From the NCBI RefSeq assembly GCF_002909445.1, contig NZ_PPXC01000001.1, positions 124,001-188,000 on the forward strand: 64,000 nt of DNA. The letters run 5' to 3'. A program made the translations under genes and the position numbers. Origin of the DNA: Arthrobacter glacialis (GTDB lineage Bacteria > Actinomycetota > Actinomycetes > Actinomycetales > Micrococcaceae). The notes below the pieces were generated by a model. That model worked only from the letters and a program-made list of their open reading frames with translations, was not told where the DNA came from and did not search any database. Below are positions 30,438 to 40,078 of the stretch, in pieces. The number at the start of each line of letters is the position of its first letter. Position 1 is the stretch's first letter.

Positions 30438-31931
30438 ATGGCCTCTAGAGACCCCAATAACCCAAGGATCGCAGTCTATGCCCGCCAGTCGGCGGATGAG
30501 GAGCAAGGCATCACCCAGCAGATCGACGACTGCCGCGCAGAGGCCAAGTACAAGGGTTGGCGGATCGTTGCTGAGTACCGTGACAATGACACCAGCGCCA
30601 GCAAGTTGCGTGGCTCCGGCACGCAGTGGGCGGCGATGCTCAAGGCCTTCGACGCCGGAGAGTTCGACACAGTATTGGCCAACGACGTTGACCGGCTGAC
30701 ACGCAATCTGAGTGATGTTCTTGAGCTGAGTGTCCCACGCCGCACGATCCGGGTACTCACCGTCCGTGGGGGGATCGACACAGCGGTGGATGACTTCATG
30801 TTCAAGCAGCTGGTACTCCTAGCAGAGCGTGAAGTGAAGCTAAAGGCTGCACGGGCCAAGCGGTATGCGCTAGAACGCCGTGCGACGGGTCACCCGACGG
30901 CCGGCATGGTCCCGCACGGCTACAGGTGGGTGGCGAAGCAAGACCGCGATGAACAGGGAACCCGGTTCGTGATCGATCCAGACGAAGCACAGGACGTGCG
31001 GCAAATTTTCAAGGAGTTCCTTGCTGGCGCACCCTTGGGGCAGGTGGCCCGGGACCTGAACACATCTGGACGGTCTACCCGAAGAGGTGCTCCGTGGCGT
31101 GCCTCTACGATAAGGCGGGTGTTGCTGAACCCCGTGTACGCAGCCCTACTGGCGCCAGCACAACCAACCGGGGAGTTCGACTCGACGAAGATTCGAATTG
31201 AAGAATGTGTCCCCGGCGCTTGGGCACCGGTGGTGGACCTGGATCAACTACTCGCCACGCGCGGGCGCCTCATCGGTGTCAAGCCCAATCACCAAGGCAC
31301 GGCCCGGAAGTGGCTGCTCGCTGGTTTGGCTGTCTGCGGGGTCTGTCGGGAATTCGTCCGATCAGCCGCAGGAGAGACCCATCCAACCGCAAAAGTTGAT
31401 GGGTCTGGCAAAGCGCCCACGAAGCGTTACCACGCGTACCGCTGCGTCAGGGGCCACTTCATGAGGAACGGTGACATCATAGATGCGTACGTTGCGGAGG
31501 TCTGCATTGCCCGGTTATCACAGCGGGATGCAATGGCGCTGCTCGCATCGCGTCCGGATACTGCCGACATCGCTGTGCTCCATTCCCGCCGACTCGAACT
31601 CCAAGGGCGCGATGGTGCTATTGCCTTTCTGATCGCCTCCGGAAAGATGAGCCCGAAGGCTGCTGAGGGAGCACTGGACGACCTTGCTAGCGAGCTTCGA
31701 ACTGTAAACGATGAAATTGCTGAAGCCGTAAGGCATGACCCACTAGCTGACCTTGCAGGAGTTGACGATGTACGTGCATGGTGGGACCACTCGACCTTGG
31801 CCCGCCGCCGTGCTGTGGTCGAAATGCTCATGACTGTAGTCATCAAAAAGGTCGGCCATGGTAACCGGATCACTACGCTACCTGCCGCCGAGGAGACTGT
31901 TGGTATCGAACCTCGGCACGGTGTTGCCTAA
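30438..31931 (+). CDS. Large serine recombinase (integrase)
   Basis: A 497-residue integrase. The catalytic domain has Ser18 in VYARQSADEE and the conserved DRLTRN at 85-90. A recombinase domain (GMVPHGYRWVAKQ, PWRASTIRRVLLNPVYAALL) is followed by a zinc ribbon with C300, C303, C336 and H340, then a probable coiled coil. Serine integrases join attP and attB conservatively at a central dinucleotide. The start codon lies 18 bases inside attL, the usual place for an integrase, which supports it as the enzyme that inserted this element. Confidence 0.95.
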   Translation: MASRDPNNPRIAVYARQSADEEQGITQQIDDCRAEAKYKGWRIVAEYRDNDTSASKLRGSGTQWAAMLKAFDAGEFDTVLANDVDRLTRNLSDVLELSVPRRTIRVLTVRGGIDTAVDDFMFKQLVLLAEREVKLKAARAKRYALERRATGHPTAGMVPHGYRWVAKQDRDEQGTRFVIDPDEAQDVRQIFKEFLAGAPLGQVARDLNTSGRSTRRGAPWRASTIRRVLLNPVYAALLAPAQPTGEFDSTKIRIEECVPGAWAPVVDLDQLLATRGRLIGVKPNHQGTARKWLLAGLAVCGVCREFVRSAAGETHPTAKVDGSGKAPTKRYHAYRCVRGHFMRNGDIIDAYVAEVCIARLSQRDAMALLASRPDTADIAVLHSRRLELQGRDGAIAFLIASGKMSPKAAEGALDDLASELRTVNDEIAEAVRHDPLADLAGVDDVRAWWDHSTLARRRAVVEMLMTVVIKKVGHGNRITTLPAAEETVGIEPRHGVA

Positions 31932-32507
31932 CGTCAGAGACTTTGACGATGCCGATCGGTCACCTCGGCGGGATCTTGGGTGGCCAGGCACAAGACCTGG
32001 TTCTAGAGGGAGCCGGCCAATGCCAGCTGCCGACGTTGCTCCAATGGCCAAGTCCGACGGACAGTCACGGACTCTGGGCCGGCATGCCTAGACCAACAAC
32101 CAGCGGTGTTAGCGGATGCTCCTTTTTATGGGTGCGAACTCTACAAGCATGGCTTCCCCTCACGACTCTGGATGCCACCAGGGCATTTACCAAGTCGTAT
32201 AATCCGGCCGTATGGCACCACCCGACGCCTGGTCCATTGGCCGGGCCTGCCGCCGCGCCCAGGCAGCAGACACGGCGTCCTCACCCCGGGGTATGACTCT
32301 CGGATAACGCCTGGACCACTGGCCATGCGGCGGTTCACATGGTCGTTGGCGAGGCACCGAGGCACTGGGCCCTACCCCGGCCATCCATGCCGTCCACCCG
32401 TCCAGGGGACCTCCCGAGGTGCTATCCGGCCCCTGCACGAGCGCTGCCACTTCGTCACACACCCGCTACCGAATGTGCGGTCCTAACATCTACTGCATAA
32501 TTGTCCA
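31932..32507. other. Region without a convincing gene
   Basis: Open frames here have no recognisable product and no good ribosome binding sites. It may hold the integrase transcript end or a decayed gene. I see nothing firm. Confidence 0.4.
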
Positions 32508-33098
32508 ATGACTTGGGGACAAAATGAGTGGTTATGGCTGGCCGGAATCCTTATTGCTGTGATGATTAGCTGGTTCTTCGGGCGGAAGTTCGGCAACAGA
32601 AGACGAAAGCTCCTCTTTGCTTGGGATGCGGTGCAGTTAATTGCTGGAACAAGTCGGGCCAAGGGCGCCCTCGAGGTGTCCTACGGGGGGACGCCGGTCG
32701 TGGACCCATACATTCTGCAGATCACACTGAAGAACATCGGATCTGCTGATATTTCCTCATCGCACTTCGATGCTATGAGGAACCTTGAAATAGTGCTTCC
32801 CAACGGCTATCTGACTGTTGTTGACATCAATTCTGTCGATGTGGAGCCCGATATCGATCAAATTGCCAACCGCATCCGCATCAAGCCTGTACTACTGCGT
32901 CGAGGGGCTAGAGTCTCACTGGATGTTCTCGTCGACGGGAATCCTGAAGTGCAGCTCGACTCACCATTGCAAAACACAGATATAGCTCGTATCGATCCCG
33001 TTGCACGAGCCGCAGAAGCTATGAATCAGTCGTCAGATCCACTTGGATTCCTCGTGGGATTCCTCATGAAGGTGGTTAAGGACGCCCTTTCAAGGTAA
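32508..33098 (+). CDS. Single-span membrane protein of unknown function
   Basis: 196 residues. One N-terminal helix (LWLAGILIAVMISWFFG) and a basic stop-transfer (RKFGNRRRK) precede a beta-rich cytoplasmic domain with YILQITLKNIGSADISSSHF and RRGARVSLDVLVDGNP. Similar membrane proteins are scattered in Streptomyces and Arthrobacter accessory regions. No function can be assigned. Confidence 0.65.
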   Translation: MTWGQNEWLWLAGILIAVMISWFFGRKFGNRRRKLLFAWDAVQLIAGTSRAKGALEVSYGGTPVVDPYILQITLKNIGSADISSSHFDAMRNLEIVLPNGYLTVVDINSVDVEPDIDQIANRIRIKPVLLRRGARVSLDVLVDGNPEVQLDSPLQNTDIARIDPVARAAEAMNQSSDPLGFLVGFLMKVVKDALSR

Positions 33099-33362
33099 AG
33101 AACCGGCTAGCTGGTCCCTTATGCGGCGCGCAACCCAGACTCACGCATGACAAGGGAATTCTAATTTGGTGCGGCTGATTATCAGCTTGTCAGCCGATGG
33201 GGGCAATAGATTTGGGGGCTTCGATCACGCCCTCTTTCTTGGCGGACAGTCAAACATCAAGGGGAACACCAGCCGGCCGCATGTCGTCGTCAACACCTGG
33301 CGAACTTACAAACTTCGTGAGGTCCCGTTCGATTAGCGAGGCAGGCTTTAAGGCATAATCAC

Positions 33363-34085
33363 TTGGTGGAAGAAAAAAGGAAGTTCAACCCTCAAGCTCT
33401 TGTCAAAGCAGGACTCAACAAGGCAGTGGATGCTCAATACCCGCTGGCGGTTGAGAACGTCGCGCGTCTCCGTCGAGTTCACCCTGGCAAATCTCCGGCA
33501 GAGCTCGTCTCCTATCTGAACAAGATATATCTTGCCACCGTCACCGCAACGGGAGCAGGCGCGGGCGCGACGGCGATTATCCCGAATGGGTGGGTTCAAG
33601 TTCCAGTCGCTGCTGCCGACCTAGTCACGTTCTTGGAGGCCTCTGTCCTCTACACCCTGTCAGTTGCTGAGATCCACGGAAGTGACGTTGAAGACGTTGA
33701 GCGACGCAGATTTCTAGTCACATGTGTCCTCGTTGGAGACTCTGCGGCGAAGTCCGTCTTGGAACCGTTGATCGGTCGCACTGCCCCCTATTGGGGGAAG
33801 AAGATTGTCCAGTCGATTCCGATGTCGGCGATCAACGCGGCCAACAAAGTCCTCGGCCCAAGGTTCATAACCAAGTACGGCCTGAAGCAGGGAACTCTTG
33901 TCCTCGGAAAGCAAATCCCGCTATTCATCGGAGTTGGCATCGGGGCAGGCGGAAACCACCTGTTCGGATGGTTCGTGATCAAGGCTGAAAATAAAATCCT
34001 CGGCCCTCCTCCAAGCTCATGGGACGACCCTGAGCGAAATGATTTGGTCGTCACCGAGCCAGGGCTGGTGGGCGACTTCACCTGA
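33363..34085 (+). CDS. Possible EcsC-like protein
   Basis: 240 residues, from a TTG at 33363 or GTG at 33366. The segment GAGAGATAIIPNGWVQVPVA and the hydrophobic stretch IPLFIGVGIGAGGNHLFGWF recall the EcsC family. The match is from memory of the pattern and is weak. It carries no catalytic motif. Neighbours on both sides are accessory genes of the element. Confidence 0.5.
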   Translation: MVEEKRKFNPQALVKAGLNKAVDAQYPLAVENVARLRRVHPGKSPAELVSYLNKIYLATVTATGAGAGATAIIPNGWVQVPVAAADLVTFLEASVLYTLSVAEIHGSDVEDVERRRFLVTCVLVGDSAAKSVLEPLIGRTAPYWGKKIVQSIPMSAINAANKVLGPRFITKYGLKQGTLVLGKQIPLFIGVGIGAGGNHLFGWFVIKAENKILGPPPSSWDDPERNDLVVTEPGLVGDFT

Positions 34086-34112
34086 AAGGATTGAAAACTG
34101 CCTTCAGTTCAC

Positions 34113-34257
34113 TCACGCCACCGATAAAGCCCCAGCCCTTTCGACGGCCTTGCACACCGTTGACCGTGCAACGCCGCACTGCTGGGCCATCTCAGGTGTG
34201 GTGTGCTCACCGGACCTCTACAGCTCTACAAGGTGCTCTTCCTGCAACTCGGACAGC
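34113..34257 (-). pseudogene. Remnant of a recombinase HTH domain
   Basis: The minus strand reads LSELQEEHLVEL, an in-frame TAG (34218-34220), then HTTPEMAQQCGVARSTVCKA and VERAG before a stop. This is the C-terminal helix-turn-helix of a resolvase/invertase or transposase. Upstream sequence does not continue the protein. It lies just downstream of the intact resolvase gene. Confidence 0.55.
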
Positions 34258-34418
34258 CTCGGCTGTGGTTACCCGGCGGGATGCTCACGAAAGGCATGGT
34301 CGAAAAAGGCTAGCCCAGCATCCATGATGGCCTGAGTTGTCAGCATACGTCGACCTTCGGCCGCCGAGCGGTGCGCCCCGCGCGCCCCTCTGGCGGGCCA
34401 TCAAGTGTTGCTCAGGCA

Positions 34419-35030
34419 TCAGCTGGGGCAGGTGGTCGTAGACGCCGATTCCCAGACACCCTCCAGGGCGTTCTCATAAGTTTCCAGGTATCGGTAGACT
34501 GTCGCCCGGCTCACCTTGAGCTGCTTGGCAATCTCAACGGGCTTCAGTCCACCATCGACGAGCGCTTTCACTTGCAACGCCAGCGGGTGCTGCATGACGG
34601 GCTTGCGTCCTCCCAGGCGACCATTCTCCCGAGCATGTTCCAGCCCGGCAACTGTCCGCTCAACGATCATTTCTCTCTCATATTCCGCGAACGTGGCCAG
34701 TAGGTTGAACATCATCCGGCCTATGGCCGTCGATGTGTCGACGTTGTCCCTCAAGGACCGGAATCCGACCCCGCGTTCCCGGAAGTCCGTTGCAAGTTGG
34801 GCGGTGTGGAGCATGGACCGGCCTAGGCGGTCGAGCTTCACGACGACAACCTCATCTCCTAACTGGAGACCTGCCAGCATGGCATCCAAGCCGGGGCGGG
34901 ATGCCCGCTTGCCGCTGACACCGACGTCCCGGAAAATATCCTGTTCCGCGACCCCGGCTGTAACTAGCTCGTCGATCTGACTGCCGATCTCCTGGCTCTT
35001 CATACTTACCCTCGCATACCCGTACCGCAT
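34419..35030 (-). CDS. Small serine recombinase (resolvase/invertase)
   Basis: 203 residues. Catalytic Ser9 in GYARVSMKSQE, DRLGRSMLHT, and AEYEREMIVERTVAGLEHAR mark the resolvase/invertase catalytic domain. The C-terminus carries a Hin-type helix-turn-helix (KPVEIAKQLKVSRATVYRYL). It could resolve or invert DNA within the element. A remnant HTH lies directly downstream, suggesting past recombinase turnover here. Confidence 0.92.
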   Translation of the reverse strand: MRYGYARVSMKSQEIGSQIDELVTAGVAEQDIFRDVGVSGKRASRPGLDAMLAGLQLGDEVVVVKLDRLGRSMLHTAQLATDFRERGVGFRSLRDNVDTSTAIGRMMFNLLATFAEYEREMIVERTVAGLEHARENGRLGGRKPVMQHPLALQVKALVDGGLKPVEIAKQLKVSRATVYRYLETYENALEGVWESASTTTCPS

Positions 35031-35248
35031 GTGGCCTCATTCTCATAAACCGGATGCACTCATTTGTTATTGAGACAACTTTAACAAATCCTATGTGAGA
35101 CACACAAGTTGCGACAGTTTTTAGGGTGATTCTGAGGATTTCTGAGGCGCACAGTTGGGGTCCCATCATTCGATCGTTTGATGGGTAGCCAAAAAGCCTC
35201 ACATGAAACGTTGACTTCAAGTCAACCTTCTAAGTGAGGAGGCAACAT

Positions 35249-36217
35249 CTAAGGACCAACTGGTTTACCGTTGCGACGGAGACCAGCATCCTTTAATTCC
35301 TTCTCGATTGATTCGTCGATGGAACGACCTCCATACACGGTTTCTTCATTCACACCGAGTATGTCTAACTCTCTCATCATCGAGGGTGCGCGCTTGACAT
35401 CGAGAAGGAGAGGAGCGAAAGGGCGTTCACCATTGTTACCGAGCGTCGCACCTCCCGTGGCAACATTTCTAAATAATCGCGCTGGGCCTGAATAGGTGAA
35501 CTTCCCAGATTGGCGTCCGATTCTCGACGTGAAGTCACTATTAGAGAAGAGCGCCACTGGAAACTCCATCGGAGTGTCATCTTGCTTCATCGCTTTCGCG
35601 GATAAGTGGAGTAGCGGAAATAACTCCTCGATGTCCACACCAGCCCCGTCCTCAAGTCGTGGAGGTATTGAATAGAAGGCTCCAGTATTTACAAACTGAG
35701 GATCCAAAAGCCACAGCACTGGAGGGTTGGTCGGGTCGAGCTTCGAGGCCTTGTTGAGCGCGAACCAAGCCGCGACTAGCGGTGAAGTAGTCCAGTCCAG
35801 TAATGGCGTATCGACGCCATAGTGTTGCGCGAGCAGTAACACTTCGCTATTAGATACGGTCTTGTGGCCGCGGTCCTCGACGACTTTCTTCACGACCTGG
35901 AGGGTCGCTTCCAGATTTCCTAGCTCGAATTCCATCTGGCCTATGGTGTTGCCCGCCTTGATTTCTTCCTTGGAAAATTTAGGATACCGTTCGGTGTCGC
36001 GGAAGAATGTAGGTTCTAAGCGCCACGACCACTGTCTGTGACCACGGAACCATAGTTCTCGTTTAGTAGTGCCTTTAACTTTCTTGATCGCTGCGAGAAG
36101 CTCCGGCACAGAGCCAATCCTCTGGATGTTGTCTTCAGCATCACTGGCAACGTAGAAGGACTTATCTTTGATCTTGAAGCCGCCAGAATCGACTAAGCGC
36201 GGTAATTTTACGGTCAT
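35249..36217 (-). CDS. FRG-domain protein
   Basis: 322 residues. The FRG signature is clear: RELWFRGHRQWSWRLEPTFF, LLLAQHYGVDTPLLDWTTSP and LVAAWFALNKA. FRG proteins often lie in phage-defence islands and are thought to act on nucleotides or macromolecules, but the activity is not established. The conserved Phe-Arg-Gly and His residues are present. It is the last gene of the minus-strand defence block. Confidence 0.85.
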   Translation of the reverse strand: MTVKLPRLVDSGGFKIKDKSFYVASDAEDNIQRIGSVPELLAAIKKVKGTTKRELWFRGHRQWSWRLEPTFFRDTERYPKFSKEEIKAGNTIGQMEFELGNLEATLQVVKKVVEDRGHKTVSNSEVLLLAQHYGVDTPLLDWTTSPLVAAWFALNKASKLDPTNPPVLWLLDPQFVNTGAFYSIPPRLEDGAGVDIEELFPLLHLSAKAMKQDDTPMEFPVALFSNSDFTSRIGRQSGKFTYSGPARLFRNVATGGATLGNNGERPFAPLLLDVKRAPSMMRELDILGVNEETVYGGRSIDESIEKELKDAGLRRNGKPVGP

Positions 36218-36426
36218 TGGGATTAGGTTCCTTGTCTAAATCTTCCTACGGCGGCAAGTTGAATACGAGATTCGGGCACTGTCAGCCTAGCTGTAAGGGT
36301 AGTCAATATAAGAGCAGAACTGCGCGTATGGGCGAGAGCGTGCCAAAATTGATTGCCAGCATCCCGTAACGCAGCAAGTTCGCTACCGACGAGGAATCCT
36401 CATTTAGGGCCGACTCTGGTCGAAAT

Positions 36427-36693
36427 TCAATGCACTATAAGCAGTGCCGCGTCATGGGCTTGAGTAAGGGTCGAAATCCGTTTGGCGATGAGGTGGGCCG
36501 ATGATGTTCCTAGCTCATTCATCGCCTCCACCGCGCGGACTTGGAAGTCCCTATGGCCCCGAGAGTCCTCCCGGACCTTGTCAATGAGACGCACCCGCAA
36601 TAGTGATGTGGCTGCTAGCCCTCCGCCGACGGCGACGCCGGCAAGTCCCAAAATTGCAATGACAATGGGAATTACCCAAGCGTTAATATCCAT
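36427..36693 (-). CDS. Small membrane protein of unknown function
   Basis: 88 residues from ATG 36693 (MDINAWVIPIVIAILGLAG). One N-terminal helix is followed by a charged amphipathic segment (LIDKVREDSRGHRDFQVRAV). An upstream start at 36753 is in frame but has no better site. It lies between the FRG gene and the OLD nuclease gene on the same strand, so it may belong to the defence block. Confidence 0.5.
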   Translation of the reverse strand: MDINAWVIPIVIAILGLAGVAVGGGLAATSLLRVRLIDKVREDSRGHRDFQVRAVEAMNELGTSSAHLIAKRISTLTQAHDAALLIVH

Positions 36694-36821
36694 ACCCCCG
36701 ATAGGCACTGACTCCCAGCCTCTACAGCGAGCAGCCCCAACAGACGTCCGCAATGAAAAAGTGAGTGTCCAGTTTCAACTACGGGGCACTCACTTCATCG
36801 GGTTAGAACCTCATATTCACT

Positions 36822-38648
36822 TTACGATCGGGCCATTTTGTCGAGGTGCTCGAACCAACCTCTAACCTCACCATCGGGATCAGATTCATCCAGTAGGGCA
36901 GCTGTCATTTGGCCAAAACCTTTTTCTGCAAGGCGTCCCTTAACCACCCCATTTTTCATGGGACGAACGCCCTCAGTGTTCTTCGTTGCGGCCTCCACTA
37001 GATTCAGCACATTGCTTTGGTGGTCAAACTCAACGTGAACGCCCAAAGCCTGGAAAATCGCTTCAGGATGAAGATAGTTCTCCATCATTAATCGTTTTGT
37101 GGTTATCGCGTGCGAGCCGTCGCCTCTGGCGTTTACCTGATCGGCGGAACCTTTGTACTTTTTGACATCGCCGTCGTACAGATGGAACTCTTTCCGGCCG
37201 AGACCCTTCAGATAGCGATTACTGACCCATTGCCCGAGTGTTCCGCCGCCAAGAGGGACGAAAGCAAATCTGTGGTCCGTTATGAGATTGGGATATTTTT
37301 CAGGGTCGCTCTCATGGAGAGCCTTGGACAATTGCTGGAGCGAGGTCACATCATGGGGACCTTCCACACAAATCAGGACTACTACCCGGTTGTCCGGCTG
37401 CACCCCAAGCTCATCAGCTAGCTCAGTCCAAGTGTCATCCGTGCCTTCGGAAATAGTAGGTGCACCGGAATAAGGGTCCTTACGCACGTACCGGAGACTC
37501 TTCGCCGGTAGGTGGGAAACAAAGCCCGGACTGTGGGAAGTGAGGATCAACTGAGTACCGTCAGCCTCTGCCATGGCGCTGAATGAGTCCAGGAGGATAC
37601 GTTGATTGTGGGGATGCTGCGAAGTTTCTGGCTCCTCAAGTGCGTAGATCACTGAAGTCTTATCGTTCTCTTCAAGCTTGCGTTTAGCTTCGGCTTTGAA
37701 GAAGCTCACTAGGATCAGCCGCCGAACGCCAGATCCACGTTTGTTGATAGCGACTCCGTTGGAGCCTTGCAGAGCGACGGAAAACAAACTGTTCCAACGT
37801 GGATCACTCTTGAAATCCGGGATCAATCCTTCTGCCACTGCGGGGTCAATCTCGGCCAATGCCTCGTGGGTGCGCGTGGCAAGTTCAGTCGCCCGAATTC
37901 TTACCGCATCGACAACTTGAGTAAGAAGCTCTTTTACGGATTCTTCAGCCAAAGCTGCCGCGATCGCCAATTTCATTGGCTCTTGGACTTCGTCGTCAGC
38001 ATCGGTGCTTTTACGGTCAGACTGGAACAGTGCGAAATGAGGAAGGTAGGTTGCAAGTTTCTGCCAGATCTTCCCGCCGTCTTCCTTGCTCAGCGGCACA
38101 GAAGTTTCTTCCAAAACCAATTCTTCAGTTCCCCAGAGCGCAGTCCGGAGTTGAGGATTAGTTGACTTGTTGACGGCGGCATAAGCGTCAGTGTCTAGGC
38201 GATTCTGGGCCAACTTCTTCAGCCCCGCATTACCCAAAACGATCAGTTCATTTAGACCCTCGTTCGCCGGGTGCTGGCAGACCGCATGGATTTCTTCCTT
38301 TGGCTTCGCGCCAGTGCAAACCCACCTTCTCCTGATATGCAGATGCCCATCAGCGTCAAGCAGGTGCTCCGCGCCGAGAGTTGTCTCCGCCTGAGCATCC
38401 AGGATGAGACTTGAAGGAACCTCTGAGAACTTGCAGCTGATCTCGAAGTAGTTGTCATCTGTCAAAACGTTCTTGTCGGTGTTGTCCGCTTTCACGACAC
38501 CGCCGCCGAAGAAGATGTCTAGCGCCTCAAGGATCGTCGACTTGCCCGCATCGTTTCGTCCGACCACAGTGGTGAGGTCACCGAATTCGATCCACTGCTC
38601 CTGCTCATAGCCACGAAAGTTCTTTAACGAAACAGCAACCAGTTTCAT
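36822..38648 (-). CDS. OLD-family ATP-dependent endonuclease
   Basis: 608 residues. Walker A is GRNDAGKS (30-37). Residues near 303-316 (KRGSGVRRLILVSF) are signature-like, EEPE at 338-341 follows the Walker B strand, and TSHSP at 370-374 is the H-loop. A TOPRIM nuclease domain follows with CVEGPHD (427-433) and LYDGD (490-494). OLD nucleases, such as P2 Old and GajA, act against phage or foreign DNA. No UvrD-like partner is adjacent, so this is not a Gabija pair. AAGGA precedes the ATG. Confidence 0.93.
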   Translation of the reverse strand: MKLVAVSLKNFRGYEQEQWIEFGDLTTVVGRNDAGKSTILEALDIFFGGGVVKADNTDKNVLTDDNYFEISCKFSEVPSSLILDAQAETTLGAEHLLDADGHLHIRRRWVCTGAKPKEEIHAVCQHPANEGLNELIVLGNAGLKKLAQNRLDTDAYAAVNKSTNPQLRTALWGTEELVLEETSVPLSKEDGGKIWQKLATYLPHFALFQSDRKSTDADDEVQEPMKLAIAAALAEESVKELLTQVVDAVRIRATELATRTHEALAEIDPAVAEGLIPDFKSDPRWNSLFSVALQGSNGVAINKRGSGVRRLILVSFFKAEAKRKLEENDKTSVIYALEEPETSQHPHNQRILLDSFSAMAEADGTQLILTSHSPGFVSHLPAKSLRYVRKDPYSGAPTISEGTDDTWTELADELGVQPDNRVVVLICVEGPHDVTSLQQLSKALHESDPEKYPNLITDHRFAFVPLGGGTLGQWVSNRYLKGLGRKEFHLYDGDVKKYKGSADQVNARGDGSHAITTKRLMMENYLHPEAIFQALGVHVEFDHQSNVLNLVEAATKNTEGVRPMKNGVVKGRLAEKGFGQMTAALLDESDPDGEVRGWFEHLDKMARS

Positions 38649-38756
38649 GATGTCCTTATGCTCAACAGGGTTAGATTGACCCAGTCAACCATCGTTTCTA
38701 CTTATGAACTAAGACATACGAAACGGCGCGGGTCGGACCGGCGCCATGCGTAAGGG

Positions 38757-38972
38757 CTATTCCCTGACTTCTAGCTCCACCGTGAGCCCAAGTGCGGTGG
38801 CGACCTTGGAAAGAGTCGCCGTCGAGATGTCGTGGTCCGCTTCAATTCGAGCAACTGTGGGACGAGATACGCCCGCTCGCTCACCGAGAACCGTTTGGGA
38901 CCAGCCCCGCTTTATCCGGGCTTCACGGATCGTGGTCCCGATGCCGGCGAACGTGCGGGGTTTCTCAATCAC
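38757..38972 (-). CDS. Small XRE helix-turn-helix protein
   Basis: 71 residues, almost all helix-turn-helix: TIREARIKRGWSQTVLGERA and GVSRPTVARIEADHDIS, HipB-like. The GTG start overlaps the stop of the specificity gene (GTGA). It may be the controller of the restriction operon or an orphan antitoxin. No HipA-like toxin is next to it. Confidence 0.85.
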   Translation of the reverse strand: MIEKPRTFAGIGTTIREARIKRGWSQTVLGERAGVSRPTVARIEADHDISTATLSKVATALGLTVELEVRE

Positions 38973-40078
38973 GCCGCAACAGCTTCCAGAATGGTGCTCA
39001 ACACAGTGTCAAGTGAGCGTTCCGCCTGGCCTCTCAGGACGCGCCCATAGCGACTCATCCCATCCCAGTCGACGATGGACTTGCCATCAATATCGGTACT
39101 TACGGGAACCATGATGCGGGTTGCCTTAAGCCGCACAAGTGACGCTCCATTGCCCCATTGAAACTTGCTCATTTGTGCACGGATGATTGCTACCAGTACA
39201 GGCCCATTATTAACAGAGAGATTCGGGTGCCGGAGGACTTGAATTTCCTTGCTGGTGTAGAAGGCTACGGGCTGATAGAACACGGTGGACGTAGAGACGC
39301 CTATTGAGATGGCATTACCGTCGTTAGGAGCATCGAAGCTTTGATGTGGCAGAAACGCACCGACTCCGTTACCAACACCCGAACGAGTGACGTACGGCAC
39401 AGAAGGTTCACCGTGAAGGACGGCCTTATTATGATCCAGCCACTTTCCGGCGGCATGCATCGTCTCAAAGACATCCATGATGGGCCTCGGTTCGAATTTC
39501 AGGTTCGGGAGTTCCTCGTCATCTATGGGACAAGTCCAACGAGCAGCGCGCGCTTGCGAATGCGCCTCGACGAACAACTCCTCCCCAAAACGAGACATTC
39601 CCGCCCAGTCAACGGTCCGAATGCCGTAGGCATCGGTGGTCACGGGCACCAAGATCTTCTGACGGCTGAGTCGATGCAGAGTCAACTTGTAACCGAATCC
39701 AAATTTCGGCACACATTGATGAGTAAGCAGGCAAGCGATGAAAAGCAGGGATGCCTCGGAGGCTTCAACCGACAATGGCTCAAGTGCAATCACATCATCA
39801 GATGCACTGAATGGTGCCGGCTGGTACTTTGCGTGACCGGTGCCGCCATCACCGTTGTAAATCAGCGTCACCCACCCGCCGGGAAACAGCGCCGGAGTAT
39901 CAGCGAAGTCAGTGATGCTGTTGTTCATCCTAGAGCCGGCCACGAAAGGTGTCTTGCCAGCCCTCCGGTCAGCCGTGATCAGTCGTTTGCCCTTGTGCGC
40001 CTGGAATAGGCCACCTTCTCGGCCTTCGGCTTGAAGGACATACATCGGTTCAAACTTCAGCTCAGTAAGGGCGCTCAT
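38969..40078 (-). CDS. BcgI B-like specificity subunit of a type IIB restriction system
   Basis: 369 residues with two related halves. Each half ends in a similar motif, KILVPVTTDAYGIRTVDWAG in the first and RIMVPVSTDIDGKSIVDWDG in the second, as expected for two target-recognition domains reading a bipartite site. The ATG lies inside the stop of the large subunit gene (ATGA). Compared with a standard HsdS it lacks obvious long conserved helices, and its length fits BcgB-type subunits. Confidence 0.75.
   Translation of the reverse strand: MSALTELKFEPMYVLQAEGREGGLFQAHKGKRLITADRRAGKTPFVAGSRMNNSITDFADTPALFPGGWVTLIYNGDGGTGHAKYQPAPFSASDDVIALEPLSVEASEASLLFIACLLTHQCVPKFGFGYKLTLHRLSRQKILVPVTTDAYGIRTVDWAGMSRFGEELFVEAHSQARAARWTCPIDDEELPNLKFEPRPIMDVFETMHAAGKWLDHNKAVLHGEPSVPYVTRSGVGNGVGAFLPHQSFDAPNDGNAISIGVSTSTVFYQPVAFYTSKEIQVLRHPNLSVNNGPVLVAIIRAQMSKFQWGNGASLVRLKATRIMVPVSTDIDGKSIVDWDGMSRYGRVLRGQAERSLDTVLSTILEAVAA

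Noticed and set aside
31943-32486. Several overlapping frames after the integrase
   Set aside because: Codon use and lack of start sites give no support, and no homology is recognised.
36822-38648. A Gabija (GajAB) system
   Set aside because: The OLD nuclease is present but no UvrD-like GajB gene lies on either side.
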